Source of the DNA: DASXVX01 sp036504075
Lineage (GTDB): Bacteria; Bacillota; Sulfobacillia; Symbiobacteriales; Symbiobacteriaceae
NCBI GenBank assembly: GCA_036504075.1
Contig: DASXVX010000032.1
Span: 62,001 to 126,000 of the forward strand
Direction: 5' to 3'
DNA length: 64,000 bases
Each line of letters starts with the position of its first letter. Position 1 is the first letter of the stretch. Both the position numbers and the translations under genes were made by a program. The notes under the pieces are model-generated. The model was given only the letters and a program-made list of their open reading frames with translations, did not search any database and was not told the DNA's origin. Of this stretch, positions 8,077 through 16,636 are shown piece after piece.

Positions 8077-8931
8077 CTACTGGGCTAATGGGAACAGCGG
8101 CTGTACGTTGATTGCCCGCTGCCGGACGATATCGCGCTCGATAAACGAGAGCGGCTCGAATCGCTCGGCGGTCTCCACGGCATTCCAGAATAATTCCGGG
8201 TCGCCGGGCGGAATGGCCGCCGTGATCGGCTCGGAGAGCGCGAACCGGAGGGCCAGGCTGGACTCCACCGGATCGAGGCACGGTTCATACCAGCACTTGG
8301 GTGCCTGTTTCCGGCTCGCCTCTTGCTGCCAGCGGGAGCGGGCCATGGCCTTGAGGGCCAGCCGGCCCATGCCTTTGGGCCGCGCGGCATCGATCACCGC
8401 CGGGCCGAAGTTGGCCTGGTGGTAGTTTACCCAGTTGATCGGAAAGAGAATGGTGTCGAAGTTGTATGCGGCGATCAGCTTCAGGGCAATGGCATCCGAG
8501 TGGGCGGAAAAGCCCAGGAACCGGACGAGTCCTTCCTTGCGGGCTGCCTCCAGGGTCTCAAGCGCCCCGCCCGGCCCCAGGGCCTGCGCCAGGTCTTCTT
8601 CGGTCGACATCGCGTGCAATTGGTACAGGTCGAAATGACTGGTGCGGAGGCGACGGAGCGAATGCTCCAGTTCGGCCCGCGCCCCTTGCCGGGTGCGCTC
8701 CGTGGTCTTGCAGGCCAGGAAGCTGCGCGACCGGTAGGGTTCCAGTGCCGCCCCGAGCCGCGCTTCCGCGTCGTCGTAGCTGGGGGCAACATCGAAATAG
8801 TTGATGCCGTGCTCAACCGCTCTGCTGACCGCCTGGTCCGCCTCCGCCTGGGGAACCTTGGCGACCACAATCCCGCCGAAACCGATGATGGACAGTCTCT
8901 CCCTGGTTTGGCCCAGAGCGCGATACTCCAT
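8077..8931 (-). CDS. Aldo/keto reductase
   Basis: A 284-residue NAD(P)H-dependent oxidoreductase of the aldo/keto reductase TIM-barrel superfamily. The catalytic tetrad is visible: D47 and Y52 in NYFDVAPSY, K75 in LACKTTER, H106 in LYQLHAM. The end is slightly shorter than the typical 300-320 residues, and it has a Trp/Cys-containing segment near residues 220-230. The substrate is not predictable. The start ATG is preceded by a purine-rich AGGAGG-like site. It is a single gene converging with the ABC-F gene. Confidence 0.92.
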   Translation of the reverse strand: MEYRALGQTRERLSIIGFGGIVVAKVPQAEADQAVSRAVEHGINYFDVAPSYDDAEARLGAALEPYRSRSFLACKTTERTRQGARAELEHSLRRLRTSHFDLYQLHAMSTEEDLAQALGPGGALETLEAARKEGLVRFLGFSAHSDAIALKLIAAYNFDTILFPINWVNYHQANFGPAVIDAARPKGMGRLALKAMARSRWQQEASRKQAPKCWYEPCLDPVESSLALRFALSEPITAAIPPGDPELFWNAVETAERFEPLSFIERDIVRQRAINVQPLFPLAQ

Positions 8932-8959
8932 TCAACCAACACCTCCTGCCGGGGTCGGG

Positions 8960-10465
8960 CTATTTTCCGTCGATGAAGTCATCGAGCCGGGTGACGAAGC
9001 CCCGCAGGAAGTCCAGGGCCTCCTCTGCCGCTGTGAAGAGCGGCGCCGGCAGGTGCAGGCGGGCGGAGAGGATGCCCGTGGCCGCCTGAAGCAAACCGCT
9101 CGGCGGCGCTCCGGCCGACCAGGGCTCGATTACGGTGGGCGGGGTGGGAATCTCGGGCAGGTCCCGGCGGGGTTCGACGAGTGTGAGCGCACCGCCGAAA
9201 TCGGCCGCGACGGCGTCACGGGCCGTAAGGCTGGGCAGGCCGAAGCGCGCGGTCACAGTCTTCACGATGGAGGCGTGGTCCAGGGGCACCTCGTTGCCCT
9301 GATCGTCCTTGGCCCGGAACACCGTGCCAGGCTCGATTAGCGGCGAGACCAGCACCATAGGCACCCGGATGCCCAGTCGGTCGAATCCGAAATCCATTTG
9401 GCCGAGCGGAGCGTCGGGGCACGGCGGGACCGCCTTGGGCGGCGGCACGTGGTCGAAGGTGCCGCCGTGCTCGTCGTAAGTGATGAGGAACAGCGTCTTC
9501 GCCCATTTGGGGCCGTGGCTGAGTGCCTGATAGATGTCGTAGATCAGTCGCTCGCCGGCCCAGACGCTGTAGGGCGGGTGCTGGTCGTTCCGGTTATGGT
9601 GGGTGAAAAGCCGGGGTTCAACGACCGAGAAGCTGGGCAGATTGCCGGTGCGGATGTCCTCGTAGAAGCGGTCCATGTGTGAGAAGTTGGTGAAGAGGTG
9701 CCGCCAGGTCCTGGGCAGAAGGAGTCCGGTGAGGGGGACAATATCTTCGGAGTCAAAGTAGACCCGCCAGGTGAGATCGGGCTTGCCGGCATCTTGAATG
9801 CGATTGAAAATGGTCTCGACGTCGTTGTGGACCCATTGGTAGTAGGGCTGGTTTACCGAGAAGCCGGACGAAGCCGCCGCCAGCGCAAACGAGCGGTTGG
9901 GCAGCGTCTGGGTAGGGACGGAGCAGAAGAACCGGTCACTCACGGCATACTGCCGGGCCAGGTGGCTGATGACCGGGACCATGGTGGGCGGGAATACCTC
10001 CATGATCACTTTGTAGTTGTCGTAGGTGACCGGGATTCGCTGCTCACGCAACACCTCGACGTAGTCCCGGACGAAGCCGTTCATGGGCGGGGCGTCTGGC
10101 GGATTGTCCGGCAGGTTGTAGGGGGGGCGGAAAGGTGGGCGCGAGTTCTCAGGCGGGTTGATCGTCCCGAACAATTGGGTGTTCACGTGGGGGTACTCTT
10201 CGCCGGGGTCGGGCACGGGCGTGTGCGGGTCGATGGCGAGACCGACCGGCACGATCTTGTGTTCCGAACCGGGGACGCCGCACGGGATCGGGTTGCTCAG
10301 GTTCTTGCCGGCGACGCCGTCAAAGGGCTGGCCGCGAGGGGGTTGGTCGAACGGCGGCGGGTTGGTGGGCGCGTACAGCATGCCGCACATGTGGTCAAAT
10401 GACCGGTTTTCCAGCATGAGCAGGATAATGTGGTCAACCGCGGCAAGGCCGCTGGGGACAGCCAT
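8960..10465 (-). CDS. Phospholipase C / acid phosphatase-type phosphoesterase
   Basis: A 501-residue member of the phosphoesterase family PF04185 (bacterial phospholipase C and AcpA-type acid phosphatases, alkaline phosphatase superfamily). Visible motifs are LMLENRSFDHMCG near residue 20 (the ENRSFD metal-binding motif), HHNRNDQHPP, TYDEHGGTFDHVPPP (DEHGG motif) and a late 'DHASIVKTV'. Start ATG 10465 follows AAAGGAGG. Most relatives are exported, often by Tat, but here the catalytic motif begins almost at the N-terminus and no signal peptide is present. The last 70 residues form an Ala/Leu-rich helical tail. Divergent from the crotonase gene. Confidence 0.9.
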   Translation of the reverse strand: MAVPSGLAAVDHIILLMLENRSFDHMCGMLYAPTNPPPFDQPPRGQPFDGVAGKNLSNPIPCGVPGSEHKIVPVGLAIDPHTPVPDPGEEYPHVNTQLFGTINPPENSRPPFRPPYNLPDNPPDAPPMNGFVRDYVEVLREQRIPVTYDNYKVIMEVFPPTMVPVISHLARQYAVSDRFFCSVPTQTLPNRSFALAAASSGFSVNQPYYQWVHNDVETIFNRIQDAGKPDLTWRVYFDSEDIVPLTGLLLPRTWRHLFTNFSHMDRFYEDIRTGNLPSFSVVEPRLFTHHNRNDQHPPYSVWAGERLIYDIYQALSHGPKWAKTLFLITYDEHGGTFDHVPPPKAVPPCPDAPLGQMDFGFDRLGIRVPMVLVSPLIEPGTVFRAKDDQGNEVPLDHASIVKTVTARFGLPSLTARDAVAADFGGALTLVEPRRDLPEIPTPPTVIEPWSAGAPPSGLLQAATGILSARLHLPAPLFTAAEEALDFLRGFVTRLDDFIDGK

Positions 10466-10614
10466 CCTGCAGACCTCCTTTCCGCACCGGGAAGGTGACC
10501 GTGACAGCGGCGGGAGGAACTGGGCCGCCGCCGGGCCGAAATACTCTCCTGAGAAGAGTTCCTTTCGCGTTCAGAATGTTCCTTCTATACGGCTGTTACC
10601 GGGGAGGAAAATAG

Positions 10615-11379
10615 ATGCCCATTCGGATGGAGCGGCAGGGAGATGTCGCCCGGATTGTGCTGGAGAACCCGCCGATGAACCAACTGGACCGCCAGGCCCG
10701 CATTGACCTGACGGAAGCGCTGAACGATCTGGCTGCCGACCCGGGCCTGCGGGTGCTGGTGCTGACGGGTGCGGGCGACCAGGCATTTTGCGCCGGGGCT
10801 GACATCCGGGAACTGGCGGCGATTCAGAGGGCGGAAGCGGCCGGTGCTTATGCCGCGGCCTGGGACGAGCTTTACCGGCAAATCCGGGAGTTCCCCTGCC
10901 CGACGGTGGCAGCGGTGGGTGGCTACGCCCTGGGCGGCGGCTTTGAGATTCTGCTGAACACCGACATTCGCATTGCCTGCGAGCACGCCCGGCTGGGGTG
11001 TACGGCGGCGAACATCGGGCTGGTGACCAGCATTCACAGCCTGGCGGCGCAGTTGCCGCCCGCGGTGGCGAAAGAGCTGTTCTACACGGCCCGGCACATC
11101 ACGGCGGGCGAGGCGCTGCAACTGGGCCTGGTCAACCGGGTGGTACCGGTCAAGCGGTTGGCGGAGACAGTGGCCGAAGTCGCAAGGGAGATTTGCCTGC
11201 GAGCGCCGCTGGCCGTTCGGCGGGGGAAATCGCTGTTCGCATCGGCGGCGGTCCTTGGTCGGCCGGAGCACGACCGGCTGCAGCAAGGCGATTTCGCCGA
11301 TTTGGTTGAAACGGCCGACCACCGGGAGGGCGTACGCGCCTTTCTGGAGAAGCGTCGCCCGGTTTTTCAGGGGAAATGA
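10615..11379 (+). CDS. Enoyl-CoA hydratase/isomerase (crotonase) family protein
   Basis: A 254-residue crotonase-fold protein starting at ATG 10615 behind GGGGAGG. The CoA-binding/oxyanion-hole motifs are clear: AFCAGADIREL (about 60-70) and YALGGGFEI (about 103-111). The position that usually reads P-E-I/x-G and carries the first catalytic Glu reads 'TAANIGL', and the second glutamate region reads 'AVAKELFYTA', so both classic hydratase acids seem absent. It may therefore be an isomerase, decarboxylase or other crotonase rather than a hydratase. It is a single gene with a strong terminator and no fatty-acid pathway neighbours. Confidence 0.88.
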   Translation: MPIRMERQGDVARIVLENPPMNQLDRQARIDLTEALNDLAADPGLRVLVLTGAGDQAFCAGADIRELAAIQRAEAAGAYAAAWDELYRQIREFPCPTVAAVGGYALGGGFEILLNTDIRIACEHARLGCTAANIGLVTSIHSLAAQLPPAVAKELFYTARHITAGEALQLGLVNRVVPVKRLAETVAEVAREICLRAPLAVRRGKSLFASAAVLGRPEHDRLQQGDFADLVETADHREGVRAFLEKRRPVFQGK

Positions 11380-11385
11380 GCAAAT

Positions 11386-11416
11386 GCCCCGCTTTCCGGA
11401 TGACGGAAGGCGGGGT
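11386..11416 (+). terminator. Rho-independent terminator after the crotonase gene
   Basis: Arms gccccgctttccg / cggaaggcggggt with a 5-base loop, followed by ggtttattt. Confidence 0.88.
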
Positions 11417-11548
11417 GGTTTATTTGACCTGGAACACGGAATTACCCAGTTATCCACAAGGTTGAAACGACCGGCCGATGAAGACTTATTTACCTAAAGT
11501 TTTCGGGAACCAGCGGGAGGCACCGGTTGTGAGAGTGGAGGAACTGAC

Positions 11549-12697
11549 ATGAAACCACTTGCTTCTGTTCCGGCCTCGATCCCGCCCCAGGGTGTCCGGG
11601 TGATTATGGACCTGGCGTGGCAGGTGCCGGACTGCATCCACCTGGAGGTCGGGGAGCCGAACTTTCTGACGCCGGACCACATCGTGGAGGCGGCCATTTG
11701 GGCTGCGCGGAACGGCTTCCACAAGTACACGCCCAACGCCGGCGTACCGGACCTGCGCCGGGCGATTGTGGCGAAAATGGCCCGGTACAACGGCCTGACG
11801 GTGCAGGAGGACCAGGTTTGCGTGCATCCGGGTGCGGTGACGGGCATTACCAGCACGCTGCTGGCGCTGCTGGCACCGGGGGACGAGGTGCTGATGCCGG
11901 GCCTCTCCTGGCCGAACGGCCAAATGAGCGTACATCTGCTGCACGGGGTGCCCGTCCATTACTCCTTGAAGGCGGAGAACGGGTTCCTGCCTGACGTGGC
12001 GGAGCTGGACCGGTTGGTGACCCATCGGACGAAAGCGATTTTGATCAATACACCGGGGAACCCCACCGGCGCCGTATTCCCGGGACCGCTGATTGAGGAG
12101 ATTGTGGCTTTTTGCCGCCACCATGACCTGTGGCTGATCTCCGATGAGATTTACGAGCACATCGTGTTCGGCGCGACGCACGTGAGTCCCGCCCAATTTG
12201 CGCCGGAGCGGACGATCACGATCTCCGGGTTGTCCAAAGCGTATGCCATGACCGGTTGGCGCCTCGGCTACACGGTGGCGCCGCGGGAGGTGGCCGCGGT
12301 GATCATCAAGCTGCAGGAGCCGCTGATTTCCAGCACCAACAGCGTTACGCAGCAGGCGGGCATCGCGGCTCTGAACGGCCCGCAGGACTGCGTGGAGGAG
12401 ATGCGGCAGGCTTACCAGCGCCGGCGGGACCTCGCGCTGGACGTGCTGCGGGAGCATGGACTCTACCGGTACAGCCCGCAGGGAGCCTTCTACGTGATGG
12501 TGGACGTCTCGGCGGTCAGCCGGGACTCCATGGCGGTGGCCAAAGCGATCCTGAAGGAGCAGAAGGTGGCCGTCGCCCCGGGCGAGGCCTTCGGCCGGGA
12601 TGGGGCCGGGCTCGTGCGGGTCTCCCTGGCCAACAGCGAGGAGAACGTGCGGGAGGGCATGTATCGCCTCTGCCGCTTCATCACAAAAGCCCGGTAA
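11549..12697 (+). CDS. Class I/II pyridoxal-phosphate aminotransferase (AspC-like)
   Basis: A 382-residue fold-type I aminotransferase. NTPGNPTG near residue 168, the PLP-binding SDEIYEHIVF near 199, and SGLSKAYAMTGWRLG with Schiff-base K230 are all present, with a substrate-carboxylate Arg region near the C-terminus (VRVSLANSEENVREG). The overall pattern fits the aspartate/aromatic aminotransferase Ib group common in Bacillota. ATG 11549 follows GTGGAGGA. The substrate cannot be assigned. It is a single gene ended by a terminator. Confidence 0.92.
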   Translation: MKPLASVPASIPPQGVRVIMDLAWQVPDCIHLEVGEPNFLTPDHIVEAAIWAARNGFHKYTPNAGVPDLRRAIVAKMARYNGLTVQEDQVCVHPGAVTGITSTLLALLAPGDEVLMPGLSWPNGQMSVHLLHGVPVHYSLKAENGFLPDVAELDRLVTHRTKAILINTPGNPTGAVFPGPLIEEIVAFCRHHDLWLISDEIYEHIVFGATHVSPAQFAPERTITISGLSKAYAMTGWRLGYTVAPREVAAVIIKLQEPLISSTNSVTQQAGIAALNGPQDCVEEMRQAYQRRRDLALDVLREHGLYRYSPQGAFYVMVDVSAVSRDSMAVAKAILKEQKVAVAPGEAFGRDGAGLVRVSLANSEENVREGMYRLCRFITKAR

Positions 12698-12704
12698 GCT
12701 TGGG

Positions 12705-12739
12705 AACCACCCCGCCGCATCGGGGTGGTTTTCCGTTTT
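12705..12739 (+). terminator. Rho-independent terminator after the aminotransferase gene
   Basis: Arms aaccaccccg / cggggtggtt with a 6-base loop, then ttccgtttt. Confidence 0.9.
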
Positions 12740-12775
12740 GGCGGACGGTTATGCTAACCCCAGTCCGGCATCTTC

Positions 12776-13225
12776 TTAGCAAAAGCCGGCGGGGTCTTCG
12801 TCTCGGACCTGCTTGAAACGGGCCCGGAGCGCCTCCACGTGGGCATACTCTTTGGTTACTACGGAGAAAGAGTCGTCCCAGGCCTTGATCTCCAGGCAGG
12901 CCTTTGACTCCGGGAATTCGGCCATGCTCTCCAGTTCCTCTTCGGCCAGGTTGTCCGGAGCCGCGCGAAAGTCGCCATCGACGGTCCGGACGGGCTGCCC
13001 GACCGGATAGAGCGCCAACAGTTGGTCCGTGGAAAGCACTTCATTTAGAAGTCGGTTCCTGCCTGTCGGTCCCTGCCAGTCCCAGAGGTCGACCAGCCAG
13101 GAGAGCGACCGGGCAGAGGACCCCAGCGCCCGGACGATGTCGCCGACATCAAACGACAGATGACCCGTGCCCGATTCCGGGGCCTCCCGGTCATAGATTG
13201 AGACCACCCAGATCGTACCCGGCAT
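12776..13225 (-). CDS. Hypothetical protein
   Basis: A 149-residue soluble protein with ATG 13225 behind GGGAGGG at good spacing, so very likely a real gene. I recognise no family. The first 60 residues look like an alpha/beta domain (TIWVVSIYDREAPESG ... SLSWLVDLWDW) and the C-terminal third is acidic and helical. No signal peptide and no cysteine motif apart from the terminal Cys. Single gene. Confidence 0.7.
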   Translation of the reverse strand: MPGTIWVVSIYDREAPESGTGHLSFDVGDIVRALGSSARSLSWLVDLWDWQGPTGRNRLLNEVLSTDQLLALYPVGQPVRTVDGDFRAAPDNLAEEELESMAEFPESKACLEIKAWDDSFSVVTKEYAHVEALRARFKQVRDEDPAGFC

Positions 13226-13396
13226 CCAAATCCCTCCCGGTTCATGGGCTTGGGTCTCGCGCTATATACATGCGTAAAGGGTCACCTGGATTTGGCGGTT
13301 GGCAAGGGAGTTTTTGGCCGGCGCCGAACTAGATGGTTGGAACAAGTGCGAACGAGCAACGAGACGGCGTGCAAATGCAAGACGGGAGCGGTCACC

Positions 13397-15319
13397 ATGG
13401 CTCGGGGAATCGGATTTTCAAAGGGCGTCTTGACCCGGGATGGCGCGCCGCTGTTCTGGTTAAGCGCTGGATATCCGTATTGGCGGGACGACGCGGCGGT
13501 CTGGGAACCCCGACTCCGGCAACTGAAAGCGCTGGGGCTGACTGCGGTCGCCGTCGAAGTGCCCTGGCGGCATCATGAAGTCGGGGGCGAACTGGACTTC
13601 GACGGTCACACCCAGCCAAACCGGAACCTGATTGGCTTCGTGGAGATGATCCAGGCCACCGGGCTGCTGGCGGTGATAAAGCCGGGGCCGTGCCTGGGCG
13701 CGGGGACCGAGTTTGGCGGCTTACCGGACGACGTAGCCGCCGGGGCAGGTTACGAACCCATGCGGGATATGACGGGAGTGCCCCGCCGGCTGGACGGGCG
13801 GGAGGTCCCGGCGCCGCTGGGGTCCGTCTTCGCGGCCCGGGCGCTCACCTGGCTGCAGGCTTGCCTGGAGTCGGTGGTATTCCCGTACTGCTACCCGGAC
13901 GGGCCGGTCATTGCCCTGCAAATCTGGGACGGGGAGGGCGAACTGGCCGACCCCGACTACTCGGACGTGGGCCTGGCGGCCTACCGGCGGCGGCTCGGTC
14001 CCGCGGCACGCCCGCCGGAGGGCTTTGCGCCGCCGGTCGGACCACGGGAGGTTCTGCCCTACCTCTGGTGGGGGCGGCACCTGAGCGGTTACCTCGGCGA
14101 AATCTACCGGAAGTACGGCCTGCCGCTGCAGGAGGCGGGCCTGCCGATTTTCGTCCGGCATGCCGGCCCCGAGCCGACGGGTCTGGACGCGTGGCTGACC
14201 CGCGTCAACCCGGAGCGATGGCGGCAGGTGCACTACGGTTTTTCGCTTTCCGGGAGCGCCGGCGAGGCCGGATTTGCTCGCGGCCTGCTGGCCGTGCGGC
14301 GCGGGCCGGGTCCCAACCTGGCGGCGGACTGGGGAGCGGCCCCCGCCTTCTTTGAAGCGGTGCTGGCGGTGGCCGCGGGGGCCACCGGGTATAACATTGA
14401 CGGATTTCTGGAGCCGGCGGACGGCCCCGGGTCTGCCGACGCCGTTCCGGCCGGAGCGGAGACGCTCCGGCTGCTGGCGGCCTACCTGGACCGGTACGGA
14501 GGCGAGATTCTGACGGCCCGGCGGGAGCAACCCGTCAGCTGGGCGCTCTACCCGCCGTATGCCGGCTTTGCCGCCTGGTCGGACCAGCCGGCGGACTGGG
14601 TGGAGTTGGGCGTGAAGCCGCCCCGCTGCGGCGCCCACGCGCTGGAGCAGTTCGTGCAGACCATGCGCCAGGAGAGCCGGGACTTCGGCATTGTGAACGT
14701 GGAGGAGGTCGGGCGGCTGGACCCGGCCCGCCACCCGGCCCTTACGCTGTGCGGCGGCTTTCTCATGGACGTGGCGACCCAGCAGAACCTGCTGAACTAT
14801 GTCCGCCGGGGCGGCACCTTGATTCTGGCCCACGAGTGGCCGGTGCTGAACGACCAGCTGGAGATTTGCACAATCCTCCGGGACGGGTTGGAGGCGAAGC
14901 CGGGGGCGGGACGGGTCGTATTCCTGGCGGAGAATCCGTTTGAAGCCGGCCCCGCGCTGGCGTTTCTACGACTGCTGGATGATTTGGGCTACCCGGCGGC
15001 ACTCCCCACCGATTCGCCCCAGACACAGGCCTGGGCGCTCCAGGCTGCAGGCGGGGTGACGCACTACTTTGTGCTCACACTTGACGAGGCAGCCGGGGTC
15101 CGGCAGGCCGGGCCGGTGTCCGTCCGGCTGCCGGGGCGTTCGGCCGCCATGCTCCGGGTGGTGGACGGGCGCCTCACCGCGGCGCTGGTCAAAGGGCTGG
15201 GGGACGGTGAGGTGGTGGCGCCCATGGCGGCCTGCGGGGGCGTCATGGTGGCGGCAGACGGTGCCTGCGACCTTCTCTGGCTGGCGGAGGATGACCTGCG
15301 GGTGGAAGTCCGGCCCTGA
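13397..15319 (+). CDS. Glycoside hydrolase family 35-like protein, probably catalytically degenerate
   Basis: A 640-residue protein. Start ATG 13397 (GGGAG 9 bases upstream) is preferred over the open frame reaching back to 13244. Residues 1-110 follow the GH35 beta-galactosidase barrel: LSAGYPYWRDDAAVWEPRL, 'LKALGLTAVAVEVPWRHHE' and GPCLGAGTEFGGLPDD. Where GH35 enzymes have the acid/base motif ending N-E-Y-G, this protein has 'ALQIWDGEGE'. The usual T-E-x-W nucleophile region reads 'NLAADWGA'. Both catalytic glutamates therefore seem displaced or lost. The second half resembles the beta-sandwich and Rossmann-like domains of GH35/GH42 relatives. No signal peptide. Single gene with no sugar-transport neighbours. 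Confidence 0.75.
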   Translation: MARGIGFSKGVLTRDGAPLFWLSAGYPYWRDDAAVWEPRLRQLKALGLTAVAVEVPWRHHEVGGELDFDGHTQPNRNLIGFVEMIQATGLLAVIKPGPCLGAGTEFGGLPDDVAAGAGYEPMRDMTGVPRRLDGREVPAPLGSVFAARALTWLQACLESVVFPYCYPDGPVIALQIWDGEGELADPDYSDVGLAAYRRRLGPAARPPEGFAPPVGPREVLPYLWWGRHLSGYLGEIYRKYGLPLQEAGLPIFVRHAGPEPTGLDAWLTRVNPERWRQVHYGFSLSGSAGEAGFARGLLAVRRGPGPNLAADWGAAPAFFEAVLAVAAGATGYNIDGFLEPADGPGSADAVPAGAETLRLLAAYLDRYGGEILTARREQPVSWALYPPYAGFAAWSDQPADWVELGVKPPRCGAHALEQFVQTMRQESRDFGIVNVEEVGRLDPARHPALTLCGGFLMDVATQQNLLNYVRRGGTLILAHEWPVLNDQLEICTILRDGLEAKPGAGRVVFLAENPFEAGPALAFLRLLDDLGYPAALPTDSPQTQAWALQAAGGVTHYFVLTLDEAAGVRQAGPVSVRLPGRSAAMLRVVDGRLTAALVKGLGDGEVVAPMAACGGVMVAADGACDLLWLAEDDLRVEVRP

Positions 15320-15336
15320 TTCGGGCAGGAGCTACT

Positions 15337-15375
15337 CATAAGACCGGGTGATACGCCGTTATCACTCGGTCTTAT
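15337..15375 (+). terminator. Hairpin after the GH35-like gene
   Basis: Arms cataagaccgggtgata / tatcactcggtcttatg (one mismatch), loop cgccgt. It lacks a clear T run, so it may act as a weak terminator. The remaining gap to 15586 is AT-richer and contains a TATACT box at 15542-15547 that may serve the downstream operon, but no good -35 was found. Confidence 0.65.
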
Positions 15376-15586
15376 GTATTTCAGAGCGATAAGACGCTGT
15401 AAATGGAAGATGAATGGCATGAAATGCGTGGCGACGTGCGCGCACTTGGCAAGTTGTTCACATGTATCGACGGCTTTACCGTTTCAATTAGTCAAATTGG
15501 CATTTCACAGTCAGAATTAATCGGGCGAATCACCTTATCGCTATACTCAGGTTCATACATCGGGCTTGAGCCTGGGGGGTAATACA

Positions 15587-16630
15587 GTGGAGCAGGATCT
15601 TTGCGGGTCAGCGGCCGGTCGTCGCAGCAGCCTTTACGAGATGCGTCTGGAGTCCATCGGCGGCCTGGGTGCACATTTGGCCGGCCAGATCCTGGCGGAG
15701 GCGGGCGTTCTGCGCCAGGGCCTCAGCGGGGCCCATTTCTCGTCGTACGGGTCCGAGAAGAAGGGGTCCCCGGTCAAGTCCTACGTCCGACTGGCGCCGC
15801 CGGAGCACAAAGTCCGCATCGCCAGTCCGGTTCGGGAGCCGGACCTGGTCGCCGTGTTTCACGAGGCGCTGTTGGCCGACCCGGGTGTGACCGCCGGCCT
15901 GGCGCCGGGCGGCACGCTGATCGTCAACACGGCCCGGAGCGCCGAGGAGATTGCCCGGCAGGTGAAGCTGCCCGGGGTCCGGGTGCTGGCACTGGACGCG
16001 ATCGAGATTGCTGTTCAGGAGCAGACCCGGGTCAACACCGCCATGCTGGGGGCGATCACGGCAACGGCGCCGGTACTGGAGCCGCAGGCGGTCCGGGCGG
16101 CCATTGCCGATACGTTTTCCCGCAAGTATCCGCAATTGGTGGCGGCAAACCTGCGCACCTTCGACCGGGGCTTCGCGGGCTGCAGCGAGTACATGCTGGC
16201 GGCGACCGCGGCTCCGAAGGTCCCGGCCCGCACCGGGCTGGCAGTGGGCTATGCCACGGCGCCGATCGGCGGGGTACTGCCGACGCCGGGCTCCTCGGCC
16301 CACAAGGATACCAGTGCTTCCCGCCAGGGATTCCTGCCGGTCCTGAGCCGGGAGCTGTGCGTGGACTGCGCCGTTTGCGATCTGGTCTGCCCGGATTTCT
16401 GCCTGGTGTGGGAGCCAACCGGGGTGAGCGTGAGCGGCTATCCGGTGGCAAAGCTGCTGGGCGTAGACTACCAGTACTGCAAGGGCTGCATGGCCTGCGT
16501 GGAGGAGTGCCCTACCGGGGCGCTGACTCGGGAGCGCGAGGTGGGCGACATCGCCCAATCCCTCCGGGTGCCGGTTTTTGTGGCCGCCTCCCGGCGGTGC
16601 CAGACTGACGCCGCGGCGGAAGGGAGGTAA
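15587..16630 (+). CDS. Pyruvate:ferredoxin oxidoreductase, fused gamma and delta subunits
   Basis: A 347-residue protein. GTG 15587 follows TGGGGGGT and is preferred over TTG 15566. The N-terminal 185 residues are the gamma (catalytic Rossmann-like) domain of 2-oxoacid:ferredoxin oxidoreductases (SIGGLGAHLAGQILAEAG). The C-terminal part is a delta-type ferredoxin domain with two 4Fe-4S motifs, C-x2-C-x2-C-x3-C in CVDCAVCDLVCP and CKGCMACVEECP. It would pass electrons from the thiamine centre of the next gene product to ferredoxin. Six bases separate it from the alpha-beta gene. Oxidation of pyruvate to acetyl-CoA and CO2 is the likely role, but another 2-oxoacid is possible. Confidence 0.88.
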   Translation: MEQDLCGSAAGRRSSLYEMRLESIGGLGAHLAGQILAEAGVLRQGLSGAHFSSYGSEKKGSPVKSYVRLAPPEHKVRIASPVREPDLVAVFHEALLADPGVTAGLAPGGTLIVNTARSAEEIARQVKLPGVRVLALDAIEIAVQEQTRVNTAMLGAITATAPVLEPQAVRAAIADTFSRKYPQLVAANLRTFDRGFAGCSEYMLAATAAPKVPARTGLAVGYATAPIGGVLPTPGSSAHKDTSASRQGFLPVLSRELCVDCAVCDLVCPDFCLVWEPTGVSVSGYPVAKLLGVDYQYCKGCMACVEECPTGALTREREVGDIAQSLRVPVFVAASRRCQTDAAAEGR

Positions 16631-16636
16631 CGGGTC

